Origin: Viscum album
Taxonomy: Eukaryota > Streptophyta > Magnoliopsida > Santalales > Viscaceae
DNA: 64,000 bases
Assembly: GCA_963277665.1 (NCBI GenBank)
Contig: OY728143.1
Coordinates: 541,232,394 to 541,296,393 of the forward strand
Direction of reading: 5' to 3'
Below are positions 38,767 to 51,205 of this stretch, piece after piece (the stretch's first letter is position 1; each line of letters starts with the position of its first letter). Below the pieces are notes generated by a model that had not been told where the DNA came from, searched no databases, and saw only the letters and a program-made list of their open reading frames with translations. The translations under genes were made by a program, and so were the position numbers.

Positions 38767-40050
38767 TTTATTCACCTATCAAAATAAGTGGGGGTATTTA
38801 TCCCTCATAGTATTTTCAGATTCCCACGTTGCCTCTTCAACCATATGGTTTTTCCAAAAAACCATTACTTGGTGAATTACCTTATTTTTCAACACTTTCT
38901 CTCTTCGTTCAAGAATATGGATTGGTTGTTCTTCATAAGAGATATTCTCTTCCAACTGAACTACCTCTAGGCTCAAAACATGAGATGGATCTGGTATATA
39001 CTTTCTCAACAACGAAACATGAAAAAAATTGTGTACTTGAGATAAAATCGGAGGTAAAGCCACTCGGTATGCAACTGATCCAACTCTCTCCGGAATTTTA
39101 TATGGTCCAATGAACCTTGTCCTCAGCTTTTCATTCTTTCCATACCGTATCACACTTTTCCATGGAGAATCTTTGAAAAAAACATGATCACCTAGCTCAA
39201 AAGATAGATCCTTCCTCCGGTTATCCGCATAACCATTCTTTCTGCTCTGAGCTGTTCTCATGTCTTTATGAATCAACTTATCTTTTTCTGCCATCTCTCT
39301 TACCAATTCTTGTCCCATCAGCTTCCTTTCACCCACTTCATCCCAGAAAGCTAGAGTTCGACACTGCTTCCCATATAACGCCTCAAATGGTTCCATCTGT
39401 ATAATGGAATGAAAACTGTTATTATATGAAAATTAAACCACGGAAAGATTTTGGTCCCAACAGCCCTGATAATCCATCAAACAAGAACGTAGCATATACT
39501 CTATTTTCTGAATTGTTCGTTCTGACTGCCCATCTGACTGAGGATGAAAAGTTTTACTAAAATTTAATTCAGTACCCAACGACTTCTAAAGTCCCTTCAA
39601 AAAGTTAGAAGTAATCCTGAGATGACGATCAGATACAATGGATAGAGGAACTAAATGTAACCTGACTATATCTTTATGATACAAATGGAAAAGTTAATCT
39701 ACGGAAAAAGTATCTCGTATAGAAAGGAAATGAGAAGATTTAGTCAAGCAATCAACAATAACCCAGACTGTATTATTACCTTGAGGTGTCATTGGCAATC
39801 CCACTACGAAGTCGATGGATATATTTTCTCATTTCCACACTGGCACTAGTATAGGCTGAATCATCCCTTTTGGTAACTGTCTCTCTGCATTAACCTACTG
39901 ACAAGTCAAACACTTCACAGTAAAATCAGCAATATATCTATTAATTCCATACCACCAATAATACTCCTGCAGATCACTGTACATCTTAGTACTACCAGGA
40001 TGAAATGAAAACAGAGAACTTTGAGCTTCACATAACAACTCTCTCTTCAA
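38767..40050 (-). pseudogene. Integrase of element C
   Basis: The open 205-residue frame at 38,779-39,396 covers the core end and C-terminus: MEPFEALYGKQCRT, FWDEVGERKLMG, the GPY/F block [35 protein letters not shown], and a chromodomain-like tail ending RDKYPHLF. Upstream, between 39,400 and 40,050, the catalytic core and zinc finger can be followed only in pieces with stops. The tail lacks a clear aromatic cage, as is usual for this chromovirus group. Confidence 0.82.
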
Positions 40051-40053
40051 CTG

Positions 40054-40860
40054 TTAAACACACAGCACACACAAACTCTTCCAAAATCTCAAAACACAAT
40101 CATTATCAATGTTGAATTCAGGCAACTTATCCTTCTGAACCAGCTCTGCCTTTTTCTGCAACTCACTGTCTTGCTTATGTGATTGCTTGATTCTGTCTGA
40201 TAGAGAAGTGTTCACTGATACCTGAAACCAAACAGAAGGACATCCTACATCAACAACTTCTATTGAAAATTTCATCAAATCCTTAACCAAAGGATCACGT
40301 TCCAAACACAACATTTTTAATGAAGCATTACTTTTTCGACTCAAACCATCAACCACTTTATTTTCTTTTCCCGGATGGTAATGAATTGTACAATCATAAT
40401 CTTTGATTAATTTCAGCCATCTTTTCTATCTCATGTTCACTTATTTCTGAGTGAATATATACTTTAAACTGTTGTGATAGGTATATATTTCACAATTTAC
40501 TCCATTCAAATTATGCCTCAAAAATTTTAAAGCGAAAAATCAGCAGCTAATTCCAAATCATGTGTATGGTAATTTACCTCATGTTTTTTCAACTTTCATG
40601 AAGCATAAGCAATTACCGGATCATTCTGCATTAGGAGACAACAATATCATTTCAATTAAGCATCACTATAGATAACAAACACACCATTCCTGGAAGGTAG
40701 TACCAAAATTGGAGCACTCACCAATCTTCATTTCAATTCTTTAAAACAATCATCACATTCTTTTGTCCAGATAATCTTTACACCCTTCTGAGTTAGCTTA
40801 GTCAATGGACAAGATAACCGTGAAAAATTTCTATCAAACCTTTGTTAATAGCCTGCCAAA
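40054..40860 (-). pseudogene. RNase H end and linker of element C
   Basis: The frame at 40,054-40,356 starts MVDGLSRKSNASL, the decayed version of the ADALSR block that ends RNase H, and continues into the linker before the integrase zinc finger (ending near a LRFWKSLCV block). Between 40,360 and 40,860 RNase H is readable only in fragments. It is out of frame with the RT part, so at least one frameshift lies between. Confidence 0.7.
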
Positions 40861-40869
40861 CCAAGGAAA

Positions 40870-41560
40870 CTACGAATCTTAGTTACATTTGCGGTCTTGG
40901 CCATTCTTCAACAACTCTTGTTTTTGAAGGATCCACAGTTATTCCATCATTAGAAACAACGTGACCAAGGAAAGAAATTTTTTTTAACCAAAATTCACAA
41001 TTGCTAAATTTTCCATATAATTTCTTTTCATTTAAGTTTTTAAAGATAACCCTTAAATGAATATCATGCTCCTCTTTACTTATAGAAAACACAAAAATAT
41101 CATCGATGAAAACAACCACAAACTTATCCAAGAACTAATGGAAAATTCCATTCATAAAGGTCATGAATAAAACAGGTGCATTGGTTAACCCAGAAGGCAT
41201 AACTAAATATTCATAATGGCCATATCTAGTACAGAACGCAGTATTCGGAACATCTGCTTCTTTTACTTTCAATTGATGGTACCCCAACCTCAATTCAATC
41301 TTCAAAAAATACTGACCTCCCTAGAGCTGATCAAACAAATCATCAATATGAGCCAAAGGATACTTGTTCTTAACAGTGATATTATTCAAGGCTCTATAAT
41401 TAATGCAAAGTCTCATTGAGCCATCTTTATTTTTAACAAATAGGACATGAGCACCCCATGGTGATGTGCTCGGTCGAATAAAACATTTATCTAATAACTC
41501 ATGCAATTGCTTCTTCAACTCTAAAAGTTCAACATGAGCCACTCGATAAGGGGTTTTGAA
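40870..41560 (-). pseudogene. Reverse transcriptase of element C
   Basis: The two frames 41,321-41,542 and 40,883-41,131 are in the same phase. The first reads [52 protein letters not shown]. The second reads VVVFIDDIFVFS with the catalytic Asp pair, then FSNCEFWLKKISFLGHVVS. The middle part is broken by a stop. The match to gypsy RT is strong. Confidence 0.85.
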
Positions 41561-41765
41561 ATTGGCTTAGAATCAGGAACTAAGTCAATAGTAAATTCAA
41601 ATTCCCAACCATGAATAATAACAGGCAACTCATCAGGAAAAACATCAAGATACTCATTTACCACTAGCACATCATTAATATGAAGAGTTCCTCTATTTTC
41701 AACAAAATGTGCAAGGTATCATTCACTTCGATCTTTTACTAGTTTCTCAACATATTGATATGATA

Positions 41766-42200
41766 TCAAAACCAAGGGTTCATTCTTGTATACAAACTGA
41801 AAATATTTCTGAAAAGAAACCATTTTATCTCTGCAGTCAATCTTAGCATGATAAACGGAAATCCAATCCATTCCCAAATAACATCAAACTCTACTAGAGA
41901 AAAAACAATAAGGTTTTCTAGTAGATTCTTTCGACAAACAAGTATAGGAAGGTTCTTATAATTTCTTTTTGTCTCAACGTTTCCTCCGGGTGTTTTTACC
42001 ATAAGTTCAGGATTCATATCATGAGATGAAATTTCCTATTTACTAGAAATCTTCTCAGAAATCAAAGAATGTGTAGTCCCTGAATCAAACAACACATTGG
42101 AATAATCTGAACAGACAAACAATGTACCTAATACTACTTCATTCGATGGCCCAACATCTACTGAAGTAGTTGAAAAGGATTTCACCACCCCTTTCTGCTT
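41766..42200 (-). pseudogene. Protease region of element C
   Basis: A minus-strand frame near 42,065-42,105 reads SNVLFDSGTTHSLIS, the aspartic protease active-site block, followed by TKRNYKNLPILV and a decayed EFDVIWEWIGF, the counterpart of the EFDVILGMDWL block. The phase differs from RT, so a frameshift separates them. Confidence 0.75.
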
Positions 42201-43245
42201 CTAGTCTGGCTGCTTTCCCCTAGTTGAGTTCTTTGTTAGACACTCATTTTCATAATGACCCATTTCATTAAACTTAAAACATATTACTACTGGCTTTTCA
42301 TTTCCTGCTTGATCATCTTCCTTACAGTTATGAGAAATATGACCTGACTTGCCACACCAAAAGAACTTTCCATACTTGGATAAAAAATATCCAGGATTCA
42401 TTTTACCACACTTCTCACAGGATTGATATTTTATTTTCTTACCTCCTTGCTTCTTTGATGAATTATTCCCCTTTGCCTGCCTACATGACCACTTATTCTG
42501 TTGTTTTTCAAAGAACAACTGATCATCGACAAACTCCATTTCCACCTTCTCCGCACATAGAACAAGTTTTTCATAACTTTTGAACTCACAAGAAGCTAAA
42601 TCCCTTCGATACTTTGGCTTTAACCCTGAGTAAAAACAGTTGATTTTACTCTCAAGATCTCGTATAATGTTTGGAGCATACCTTGTCAGTCGAGTGAACT
42701 TTTCTTTATAAGCAGCCACTGACTCATCCTCATTCCTCAATTCTAGGAACTGTTTTTTCCAACCTAAGACGAACCACCTTAGGAAATTATTTCTAAAGAA
42801 ACATACCTTTGAATTCGTCCCAGTGAATATCATCAATCTCTTCACTATCCCTGATATTTTTCACCATCGAATACCACTGATAAACTTATCCTTCAAAACG
42901 GTAAATAGAAAGACTATCCTTTTGATGTTCTTAACACCCCGTGACACAAAAAATCTTCTCTTGTTCTTTAATTCACCCTTCACCTATCACAGGGTAATAT
43001 GATCCTCTGAATGATGGGGGATGTTGCCTCATGAAAAGTGTCACCACTGACATGTTCCTCTGTGGTTGATCTGGCTGATATCATGCATGGATACCACCAC
43101 CATTTATACCCTGAGTCAATTGTGTGATCACTGCAACAAACTGTTCAGTTCCAATTCCGACCATCTCAGGTTGCTGGTTTGGAAGGTTGTTTTCCTCTTG
43201 ATGTCATCCCAACATAGCTTCTTTTTTTCCTCTGCGGAAAACCAT
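42201..43245 (-). pseudogene. Gag of element C
   Basis: The 214-residue frame at 42,201-42,845 covers the end of the capsid-like gag domain (FLELRNEDESVAAYKEKFTR, GLKPKYRRDLA) and two degenerate CCHC zinc knuckles: FFWCGKSGHISHNC with the first Cys replaced, and CFKFNEMGHYENEC with the second Cys replaced. The N-terminal part up to a possible start codon at 43,245 is in other frames with stops. Confidence 0.8.
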
Positions 43246-43371
43246 TATGAACAAAGAAATATCTTAGGTGAAGAAACATGGTAATATTTAAATGATATAT
43301 CATTTCAGTCATACAATAAATTAATTTATAATTTAACACTTTTCTAACTCCTATAGTTGTCTAAACGGACA

Positions 43372-43381
43372 TCTGATACCA
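43372..43381 (-). other. Primer binding site of element C
   Basis: The minus strand reads TGGTATCAGA two bases after the 5' LTR, complementary to initiator tRNA-Met. Confidence 0.8.
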
Positions 43382-43383
43382 AC

Positions 43384-46303
43384 TATAAGTCCCCGACCTT
43401 AAACCTTAATTAATATTAAATTAAATGAATAATTCACATTGAGGATCTTTTTACGGTTTAGAGTTTTAGAGAATTAAGACATAACTATTACATCTCAAAA
43501 TATTCCAATGTAGAAACTTCTTCTAAGTTTCCATAATATAAAAAATCTTAAAAGGAAACATGTCTAGTTCCATGTTTTAGATAGAATAACATTCCCTTGA
43601 TCCCATCCTTGACCCTATTCCACATTATGTCCTGTGAAAAACTTTTCAAAAAAACCTGGGGTGAGTATAAAAATCTCACTAAGGGATACACAATGAATGT
43701 AAACTGTTAGTTTTTCAAAACAACAAGTAAACCATGTATACTTTATCGAAGTAATAATTTTCACGTTTATGAAGTAGTAAAAAGTCTTCAATGAATAGAA
43801 GATAATTACTTAACCTTTTGTAAGAAAAAGATTGACATAAAACCCATATAAAGATCACATAACATATAAAGGTAACTTGGTACATAAACATACTTAAATG
43901 GAATAACCTTACGGTCGGCTTCCACACATATCACTTAATGGAATAGCCATACGGCCGACTTCCATACCCAATGCATTGGATGTTATAATATAACCACCCA
44001 TCTTGGAATTCCCGTCACCACTCGTCATATGGTTTATCATGAAACCACCCATCAAATGTCCAAGTACCATTATAAAATCATATGACTTAAAACAAATATA
44101 ATGGAAAGAAAACATTTCCCCACTTTGATCACAATATATCACTCAAATATATTGACATAAAAATCCATTATAAAAAACCATTTTCAATAACAAAATACAT
44201 AAAAGATTATATTATATTTATTTCATTTTAAAAACATTACGGATTGCTGAGAAATCCAATGACCAAATAATACTTGCGGCGTCGGAAAAGGTCGTTGTCA
44301 CCACGTATGATAAAAAAACATTCCTTTTTGTCGTTTTGTAAAACACTTCGTAGAAAAAGATTCCTTTTGTATAAAAGTAAAATTAAAAGGGGTTTATACA
44401 CCGTATAAAACAATGTTGTGTATAAAACGAAATATGCCTCAATGAAAGGAGATTGAGAGGAAGTCCATTATCTTGGGTCTGACTTGACTCGATCGTTCTT
44501 TAACGTCCTTAAAATCGGGTAACTCTCTTAGATTTGAGCTCAAAGGCTTCCTTGGGAAGACTTCTGCCCAATGTGAGGATATAGGAGGAAGAGAGGGATG
44601 TGTAGAGACAAAAGTAGTAAGGTTTGGCCAAGTCAATGTCTTTAAAAGTGTGGGTATGGAGGTAGAGGTGGGGGCCTTTTATAAGAGGAGAGGAGGGGCA
44701 CTCTTGGAAAGTTATAAGAGTTTACATTATTATAAAATGCTATTCAGATTTTAAAGGTCCCGCATTGATATAATTCCCAGATAAGGTGATAAGGGTTCAA
44801 AATATTCTCATAAAATATGTCTTTGACAATTTTAGGTCTTAGATTTTACATTATCTTTTTATTTTATTTAAATCGTTAAATAATGAGGTAATCGTTGCAT
44901 CATCATGGTGTCATAAATAATTTAATATATTTAATATCTAAAATTTATAAAAAAAATGATGTAGGAAATATTTTTATATTTCTAATGAATATTTATAGTC
45001 AAAAATATTACTTCTATAACCCAATTTAATAATTGTTTTAGTAAAACATCTCATGTTAGTGACATTTTTATTTTAACTTTAAATAAAAGTCATTAATGTC
45101 ATTATCTTACCCAAGTGGCTCCATGGGGTCCCCAAAATCGACCCATGGGTTTTATTGGTCGGACATGACTCATCCAATAAGGGTAGGACATGTTCTTAGG
45201 TCATATCATATTATTAAAACATTATTTTCATCTTAAATTACACTAATTACCTCTAATCGCGATTTAAAACATAAAAGTTACTATTCACCAAAAAATTATT
45301 TTAATCCCATTGAACCAAATTCTTATTATTAATTACAAACATGTATGTCAGATTTTTGAAATTCAAAACATAGATGTGGTAAAGTTTCATTTAAACAAAA
45401 AATCAGTTTTTAAGTACCACTTAGTGGTTTCCCTATTCATCAAAAATTGATGTTTTTCAGAAATATACCAATACTTCACCCTAAGCTATATTTGATATTC
45501 TGAATTCAAAAATGATGTCTATTTTACAAAATTCGAAACATAGATGTTGCATTAATTAATTTAATAATTAATTCCCACTGTCAAAACAAATAGCGTGTTT
45601 TTATGAAACAAAAAGTATCAAAATATTGACACAAGTTTAAGTCTGATTTCAAAGTGAAATTAATTCCAACAACCACAATTTGATTAAATGGTAAAAATAT
45701 ATTCTAATTACACTTTAAAACGAATTGAAAAGATAATCTAATCATATAAATAAACTAGATTAAAAAGGGGTTTTGAATTAAAATACAAGATTTTTCACTG
45801 TTCATTAAAAATGAACTTTATCGTAAAAATACCAAAAATTTACAGAAAGTAAATTTTGATGTCCCGATTCTAAATAAGAATTTTATTTGGTAAAATGGAA
45901 TGTATAAGAGTGAAAAAAACTTTATTTATAGTTGGTTCTCTATCAAATGGTGATATGTCGACCTTTTGTGAATGATAGAGTATATATGCCTAAAATTGAA
46001 TTCTTTTCTTATTTTATTCCTTTATCTTTTACTGGATAAATATAGAAACAATTAAAAAACATATATAATTATATATTAGTTATTTCTATTCATTCCCACC
46101 AATACAGATACTACATTGTAACTACCATTTAAAATAATATTATTTTATTACTAGTGTGAAACTTAAGATTTCAAAGAAACTCTTTGTTGCGTATTAGGTA
46201 CGCTATCGAACATAGCAACCCCATTAAAGTAAAATTAATATTTAATTCTTAAATATTAATAAATATGAAAATGTATTATTCTTTATTTACCTGGGATGTT
46301 ACA
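43384..46303 (-). repeat. 5' LTR of element C
   Basis: The LTR is 2,920 bp with a TGTAACATCCC start at 46,303. It carries the same promoter, module and repeat layout as 35,806-38,731 with many point differences. Confidence 0.85.
44676..44683 (-). promoter_or_regulatory. LTR TATA box (element C, 5' LTR)
   Basis: TATAAAAG on the minus strand in the conserved C-rich block. It would have driven the genomic transcript of C. Confidence 0.65.
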
Positions 46304-46308
46304 ATAAC
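46304..46308. repeat. Target-site duplication of element C, right (imperfect)
   Basis: ATAAC, against ATAAA at 35,801-35,805. Confidence 0.55.
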
Positions 46309-47610
46309 AATATAATGACAACATTCATAAATAAACATAAACAATTAAGGCAATGTATAAGACTAAAACATAAGCCTTTTAAACATAAAATTATGTATTA
46401 TATAGACAATATAAATCAAATAATGCAGTTTACTAATTCACATGTATATTCTACTAGTCGAATAATCACATGCAATATCAATATACAATTACATAATGAT
46501 GGAATGCATAATGCTAGAAAACATAACCACATAGTCAAGGCCTAGTGCAAATACTAAAAATAAGATTTTGTCAAGGCCTTGTTGCAAGAAACTAGTTTGT
46601 CTCTTGAGTCCAACCGATACATCAAGGAGCTATATTGGGCTCCACCCATAACTTATCAAGTGCAATGCATTCCTTAAATGAAAAGGTTTAAACATAACAT
46701 AATCAATCATATTAAAACTAGAATATGAAATATCAAAACATTATCCATTAACCATGAATGCTATAAAAGTAAAACATCCACATTCATTCAAATCACAAAA
46801 CCATAAATTAATAATGGAATATTTTTATCATAATAAATCAATATCGATCAAGAATAATATCCTATAAAGGATGCAGATATAGTTGAAAATGATCAGTTGA
46901 ACACTATGAGAGAAATATATTTTTTCATGAAATCATTTTAAAAGTCACACAATTTATAAAGGAGGTCATTTAAATGATATTTTTGAATTAAAGATTCCCA
47001 TACCACATTAAATCTTTTAAAAGTAATTAACATTTAAAAACATTCATGTCCATATAATAAAATCCTTAAAATCATTTTGAAAACATGGACATTAATGATA
47101 ATGGTTTAAAAGAATAAGTCATTAAAACATTTAATATGATGTTTTAGTAAAAGTGTACCTTAAAATAATTCATTTGAAAACACATTTATTAATCATGACC
47201 ACGGATAATAAATATTTTCCATCAAAAAAATATACATAAACAATCTAGAATAATAATGAGATTGATTAATTAACCCTTGACATGATGTTATCATTGGTCT
47301 AAGGTTTGTTTAACCTCTTATATAATAACCGTAGTATGCTATTAAATTATACCAGAACAGTATTCAATTTTTTTATATCATTCATGATTCATTTATGACT
47401 TTATACTACCCATAAAATATTATTTTCCATGTTAAATTAACATTTCTGCAAATAATTTCTTTCTTTATCGTATGAGTTTTAACTTGTAATTAAAGATCGT
47501 ATAATGTAGATCTTGATTTAAATATTTCCAGAATATAAACCTTGATTTATATATCATATAAATTTAGAAAATAAATATTTATAAATAAATATATTAAATG
47601 GAAGGCACCA

Positions 47611-48054
47611 TTTGTGGAGATGGTAGGCAGTACGTACGCATAAACGTTTTTGCTGTTTTCACATCCTATTGAACAGAAGTAAGTGAATAAGATATATGTA
47701 TGTTCCCAAATATATATATATATACATCCATTAGTATTATTATTTCATATATTACAAACTTATTAATAATATATATTTTTAAAATCATCATTGAATGGTC
47801 AACGTGGGAATGAATCCCATCGCGTTGTGGAGACGATAATCTGTATGTACGTACGAGAATCAATTTCATTATATTGATGGTGAAATAGTATGTAATTGGA
47901 TGGTATATAATATATAATGAATCATTAAAATTTTATATTTATTATTTAAATTATTTATATTCACTGTTATACCCATCCAAATAATAAAGTGTTTGAATAA
48001 CGAACTACACCACAGCGTGGAGATAGTAAGCCTTACCTACGCATGTAGGGTGAC
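47611..48054 (-). repeat. Three CpG-rich modules in LTR F
   Basis: GTGGAGA cores at 47,614, 47,827 and 48,017 are each followed within about 25 bp by a TACGTACG-like or TACCTACGCATG sequence. A and G keep two such modules; F keeps three, with spacing of 213 and 190 bp. Confidence 0.65.
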
Positions 48055-48390
48055 TTTGTCATTCATGTGATGGATTGAATAATGAATATTGTTGAATAAT
48101 TTTTATTATAATGTCAAATTATATAGAAGTAAGTGGATTTATTATTATAGAATGTAAACAACCATGAAAGAGGTTAAGGAAGAAGAAAGAAACATGAAAG
48201 AGGCGATGAAATATTTACCTCTTCTTCGTGTTCTTCCTTTTAATTTGTTCAAAAGGGATCCTTTGTTTGGTATTAGGCCAAAGAAAGGCCTCTAGGATGA
48301 AGAGAAGAAATATTAGAGAATACTTTGGTAGGTTTTGTCCTAGAAACATGGCTTTGGAGGTGTAAAATTAAGAGAATGAGAAGAACCCTT

Positions 48391-48398
48391 CTATAATA
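48391..48398 (-). promoter_or_regulatory. Decayed TATA box of LTR F
   Basis: TATTATAG on the minus strand lies between TGACCCTCACC upstream and AAGGGTTC downstream, the decayed form of the conserved promoter block, about 370 bp before the nearest module. Confidence 0.4.
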
Positions 48399-50474
48399 GA
48401 GGTGAGGGTCACATTAGGAAAAGCTGGACGTATTATTTTATATTAAAGTTGTTTTCTGTTTATAATGGCAACATAATGATTTATCTATAGGATACTGTGG
48501 GGAATGGTCGATAACCTCTCAACCAATAGGTTTTTTACAAATTTAGGTTACCATTTTATTCTTATCTTTTAGATTTAACTCTTAGTTAAAAAGATTAACT
48601 TTTACCGTTTCTTCTTGTATTCATACAATATGAGGTTAATAAACATACTCTAAATATCCATGAAAACCTCAAGAGGTTTATTAATGACATATGTAATATC
48701 ATTTATGACTTTTTGCAGAATATTAGTTTTTTAAGAATATTATATCAACCAATATTATAGAATTGTTTTTTAAAAAATAATTTATTTCAATTTTGATACA
48801 ATTGGGTATTTTGATTTTGGGAGAGTCATAAAACCCATATCACATAAAAAAAAGCTATATAATCAACTAGAACATTTAAAATAAACTATGAAAATTATTT
48901 TAATTAATATGAAATCTCAATTTACATTTATTTGGATATTAATAATATCAATTATTCTAATATTTTATTACTGATGTACTTACTACATCATCATTAGGTC
49001 ATTAATAAATTATACTATATAATGTATAAAAATTATAAATTAAATTAAATTTTCTTGGAATTAATATTATATTTATAATGAATATTTATAGTCAAATTTA
49101 TATTATGTTTATCCCTGTATTATAAAGGTTTTATTTATTAAAATTTGAATTTAACTATTTTAACTCTTCAATGAATAAAATAATAATAAATTTCCCAATC
49201 TAATCCACATGGACAAAAAAGGATCATATTTTAATCATAAGTTTTCTTTCTGCCGAATTTCACTTATCCAATTGATTTAGGAAAGGTGTTATTGAAATTA
49301 TAATATCATTTTTACCTTTAATTACCCTGTTTACTTCTAACTACGGTAAATAAAAGTCAAAAGTAACTATTCACCAAAAAAATATTTTCATCATATTGAA
49401 CCAAATTTTATTTATTAATTTCAACCGTGTCTCTCAGATTTTTGAAATTCAACTCACAAAAGTGGTAAAAATATGTTTTATGCAAATTTGTAAAAGATCC
49501 TAGAAGATAGGTAAAAACAATAATAAGTTTAATAAACTTTTATACATCTAATTTAATTATAAAATTACTCCAATGAATTATATTGAAAGTATATAGATAA
49601 TATATATCAATTTTGACATAAAATAAATTTAAATAAAATAAATAATTATTTAAATAAATAGTCAGTTTTAAATAATATAGTGTTTTAACTATTCATCAAA
49701 AATTGAATGTTTTCAGAAAAATACAAAAAATTTCCCAAACCTAATTTTGATATTAAAGATTGAAAAATGAATTCCATTTTAAAAAATTAAATATATAGAT
49801 GTTGAATTTATTAATTTAAAATTATTTCCTGTTGTCAAAACCAAAAAAACTGGGTTTTAAAATAAATAAAAACTATTAAAAGATTGACATTTGTTTATTT
49901 TAAATTTAAATGAGAAATTACTTATAATTAGCTAAATTTTATTAAAGGATAAAAATATAATCAAATTATACTTCAAATACATACACATTCATAATTTAAA
50001 ACTACAAATTATTTTGATTAAAAATGTTTTTTTCAATTAAAAAATACCATTTTCACTATTCCTCAAAATATGAAAGTTATTAGAAAAGTAAAAAAAAATT
50101 GTCCAAACTAAATTTTTATGTCTCTCTTCTAGTGAATAATGTAATATGATTAAATTTAATATATAAAAGTGTAAGATATTATTTTAAAAAGGTTTTTTCC
50201 GTTAAAATACGGTAAAATTGGATTTTTTTAAAAATACTTCTTTTATCTGAAAAAATTGAATTTGTTCATAGATTATGTCAAAGAACCACATAATATGGAT
50301 GATAAAAATATATTGAGTATGTAAGATTTAAAAATGCAATTTATACTATACATAAGTACTTTTTGAATGGCATGTTTGGTAAGTTGTGATTCCCTCGAAC
50401 TCGATGTTGCGTGTAACGCAAGCTATTGAATTGCATTGATAAGATAATGTATTATAAAAATTAAGGCAGTCACA

Positions 50475-50545
50475 TTCTCCACAACATAAATAAATTTCAT
50501 CCTTCCAATTTGTAATTTTTCATCAAAAATATGTGGTTAAAAATA
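50475..50545 (-). other. Stub of element F internal region
   Basis: The minus strand before the LTR reads ATGTTGTGGAGAA, a possible decayed polypurine tract. The preceding 50 bases resemble the end of element A between the integrase stop codon and its polypurine tract. Beyond about 50,545 no gypsy sequence is recognisable, so F appears truncated here. Confidence 0.4.
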
Positions 50546-51080
50546 GAAAATTACCTTTTTGGAAAACCGACATCAGAAATTTGGTTAATAAATTTTTGTC
50601 TTAATTAGAGGGAACGAGAAATGAACAATTGACCACCAAATTATGAACACAATTAAGAGAAAATTGGTGGAAATTAATGACATTTAATATGAGGGAAAAC
50701 TTTAATATTTAAAGGGAGTGATTGAGATCATGAATCAGAAACAGTGTAAAATTGTGGGCCTCAAAGCCATAATTTAAGATGATGTAAAATATCATCGATT
50801 CAATAGAACAAATGGTATTGGGGTTACCGATTTTTGGATCTATGATCCCCTCCATTATTTATAAGAATTAATTTATTTATAAAATTAGAGTAAATATATA
50901 TATATATATACACTTGACAAATATATTTTCATCCTTTAACAAATTCCTACCACAAACTCATTTTTAACTACAAAAGATAATAGAAAACAAAAATATTCTA
51001 CTTATTATAATAATATAGGGTTCCAAAAAATTGAATTTATAATTAATCTATCAGACCATTTAAAAAAATACATTATACAA
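50546..51080. other. AT-rich DNA, no gene seen
   Basis: The stretch has no domain motif or RNA gene. It contains a short (AT)n run near 50,898. The missing 5' parts of elements E and F could have lain here but I see no trace. Confidence 0.55.
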
Positions 51081-51084
51081 ACTA

Positions 51085-51205
51085 GTAAATCACATAGGAT
51101 AGTGGTAGGTGATGCACCCTTGTTGCTCTTCAGTTGCGGGTTCATGTCTTGCAGCCTTGCCGGATGAGATGGGTTATCGCCCGAACTCCAGGTTGTCTTT
51201 TTTAT
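51085..51205 (+). mobile_element. tRNA-derived SINE-like unit
   Basis: An island of about 100 bp, much richer in G/C than its surroundings, holds an A-box-like TAGTGGTAGGTGATGC (51,100) and a B-box-like GCGGGTTCATGTC about 37 bp later. A distinct 3' part (GCCGGATGAGATGGGTTATC) follows, ending in a T-rich run. A-box/B-box spacing and length fit a short plant SINE. The flanks TTATACAA and TTATAACAA may be a worn target duplication. No clover-leaf can be drawn, so it is not a tRNA gene. Confidence 0.45.

Larger units (their letters stand above)
35806..46303 (-). mobile_element. Element C: nested gypsy retrotransposon
   Basis: This is a 10.5 kb element with two LTRs of about 2.92 kb (35,806-38,731 and 43,384-46,303), PBS, gag, protease, RT, RNase H, integrase with chromodomain-like tail, and polypurine tract, all on the minus strand. 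All domains are present in order, but frameshifts and stops break the polyprotein. It is inserted in LTR F. The IN tail and the tRNA-Met primer site suggest a Tekay/Del-type chromovirus, distinct in LTR sequence from A and G. Confidence 0.87.
46304..50474 (-). repeat. LTR F, right part (most of the LTR)
   Basis: Together with 35,520-35,805 this makes an LTR of about 4.45 kb. It holds a decayed TATA box near 48,391, three CpG-rich modules, and, near its start, a GCGTGTAACGCAAGCTATT stretch equivalent to one in A and G. On the minus strand it begins TGTGACTGCC at 50,474. The adjoining sequence looks like the polypurine side of an internal region, so this is a 3' LTR rather than a solo LTR. Confidence 0.62.

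Noticed and set aside
38788..39113. Plus-strand frames at 38,788-38,970 and 38,829-39,113
   Set aside because: They are antisense shadows of the well supported integrase frame at 38,779-39,396.
51100..51160. A tRNA gene
   Set aside because: A-box and B-box-like motifs are present but no acceptor stem or anticodon arm can be paired, so SINE-like is the better call.
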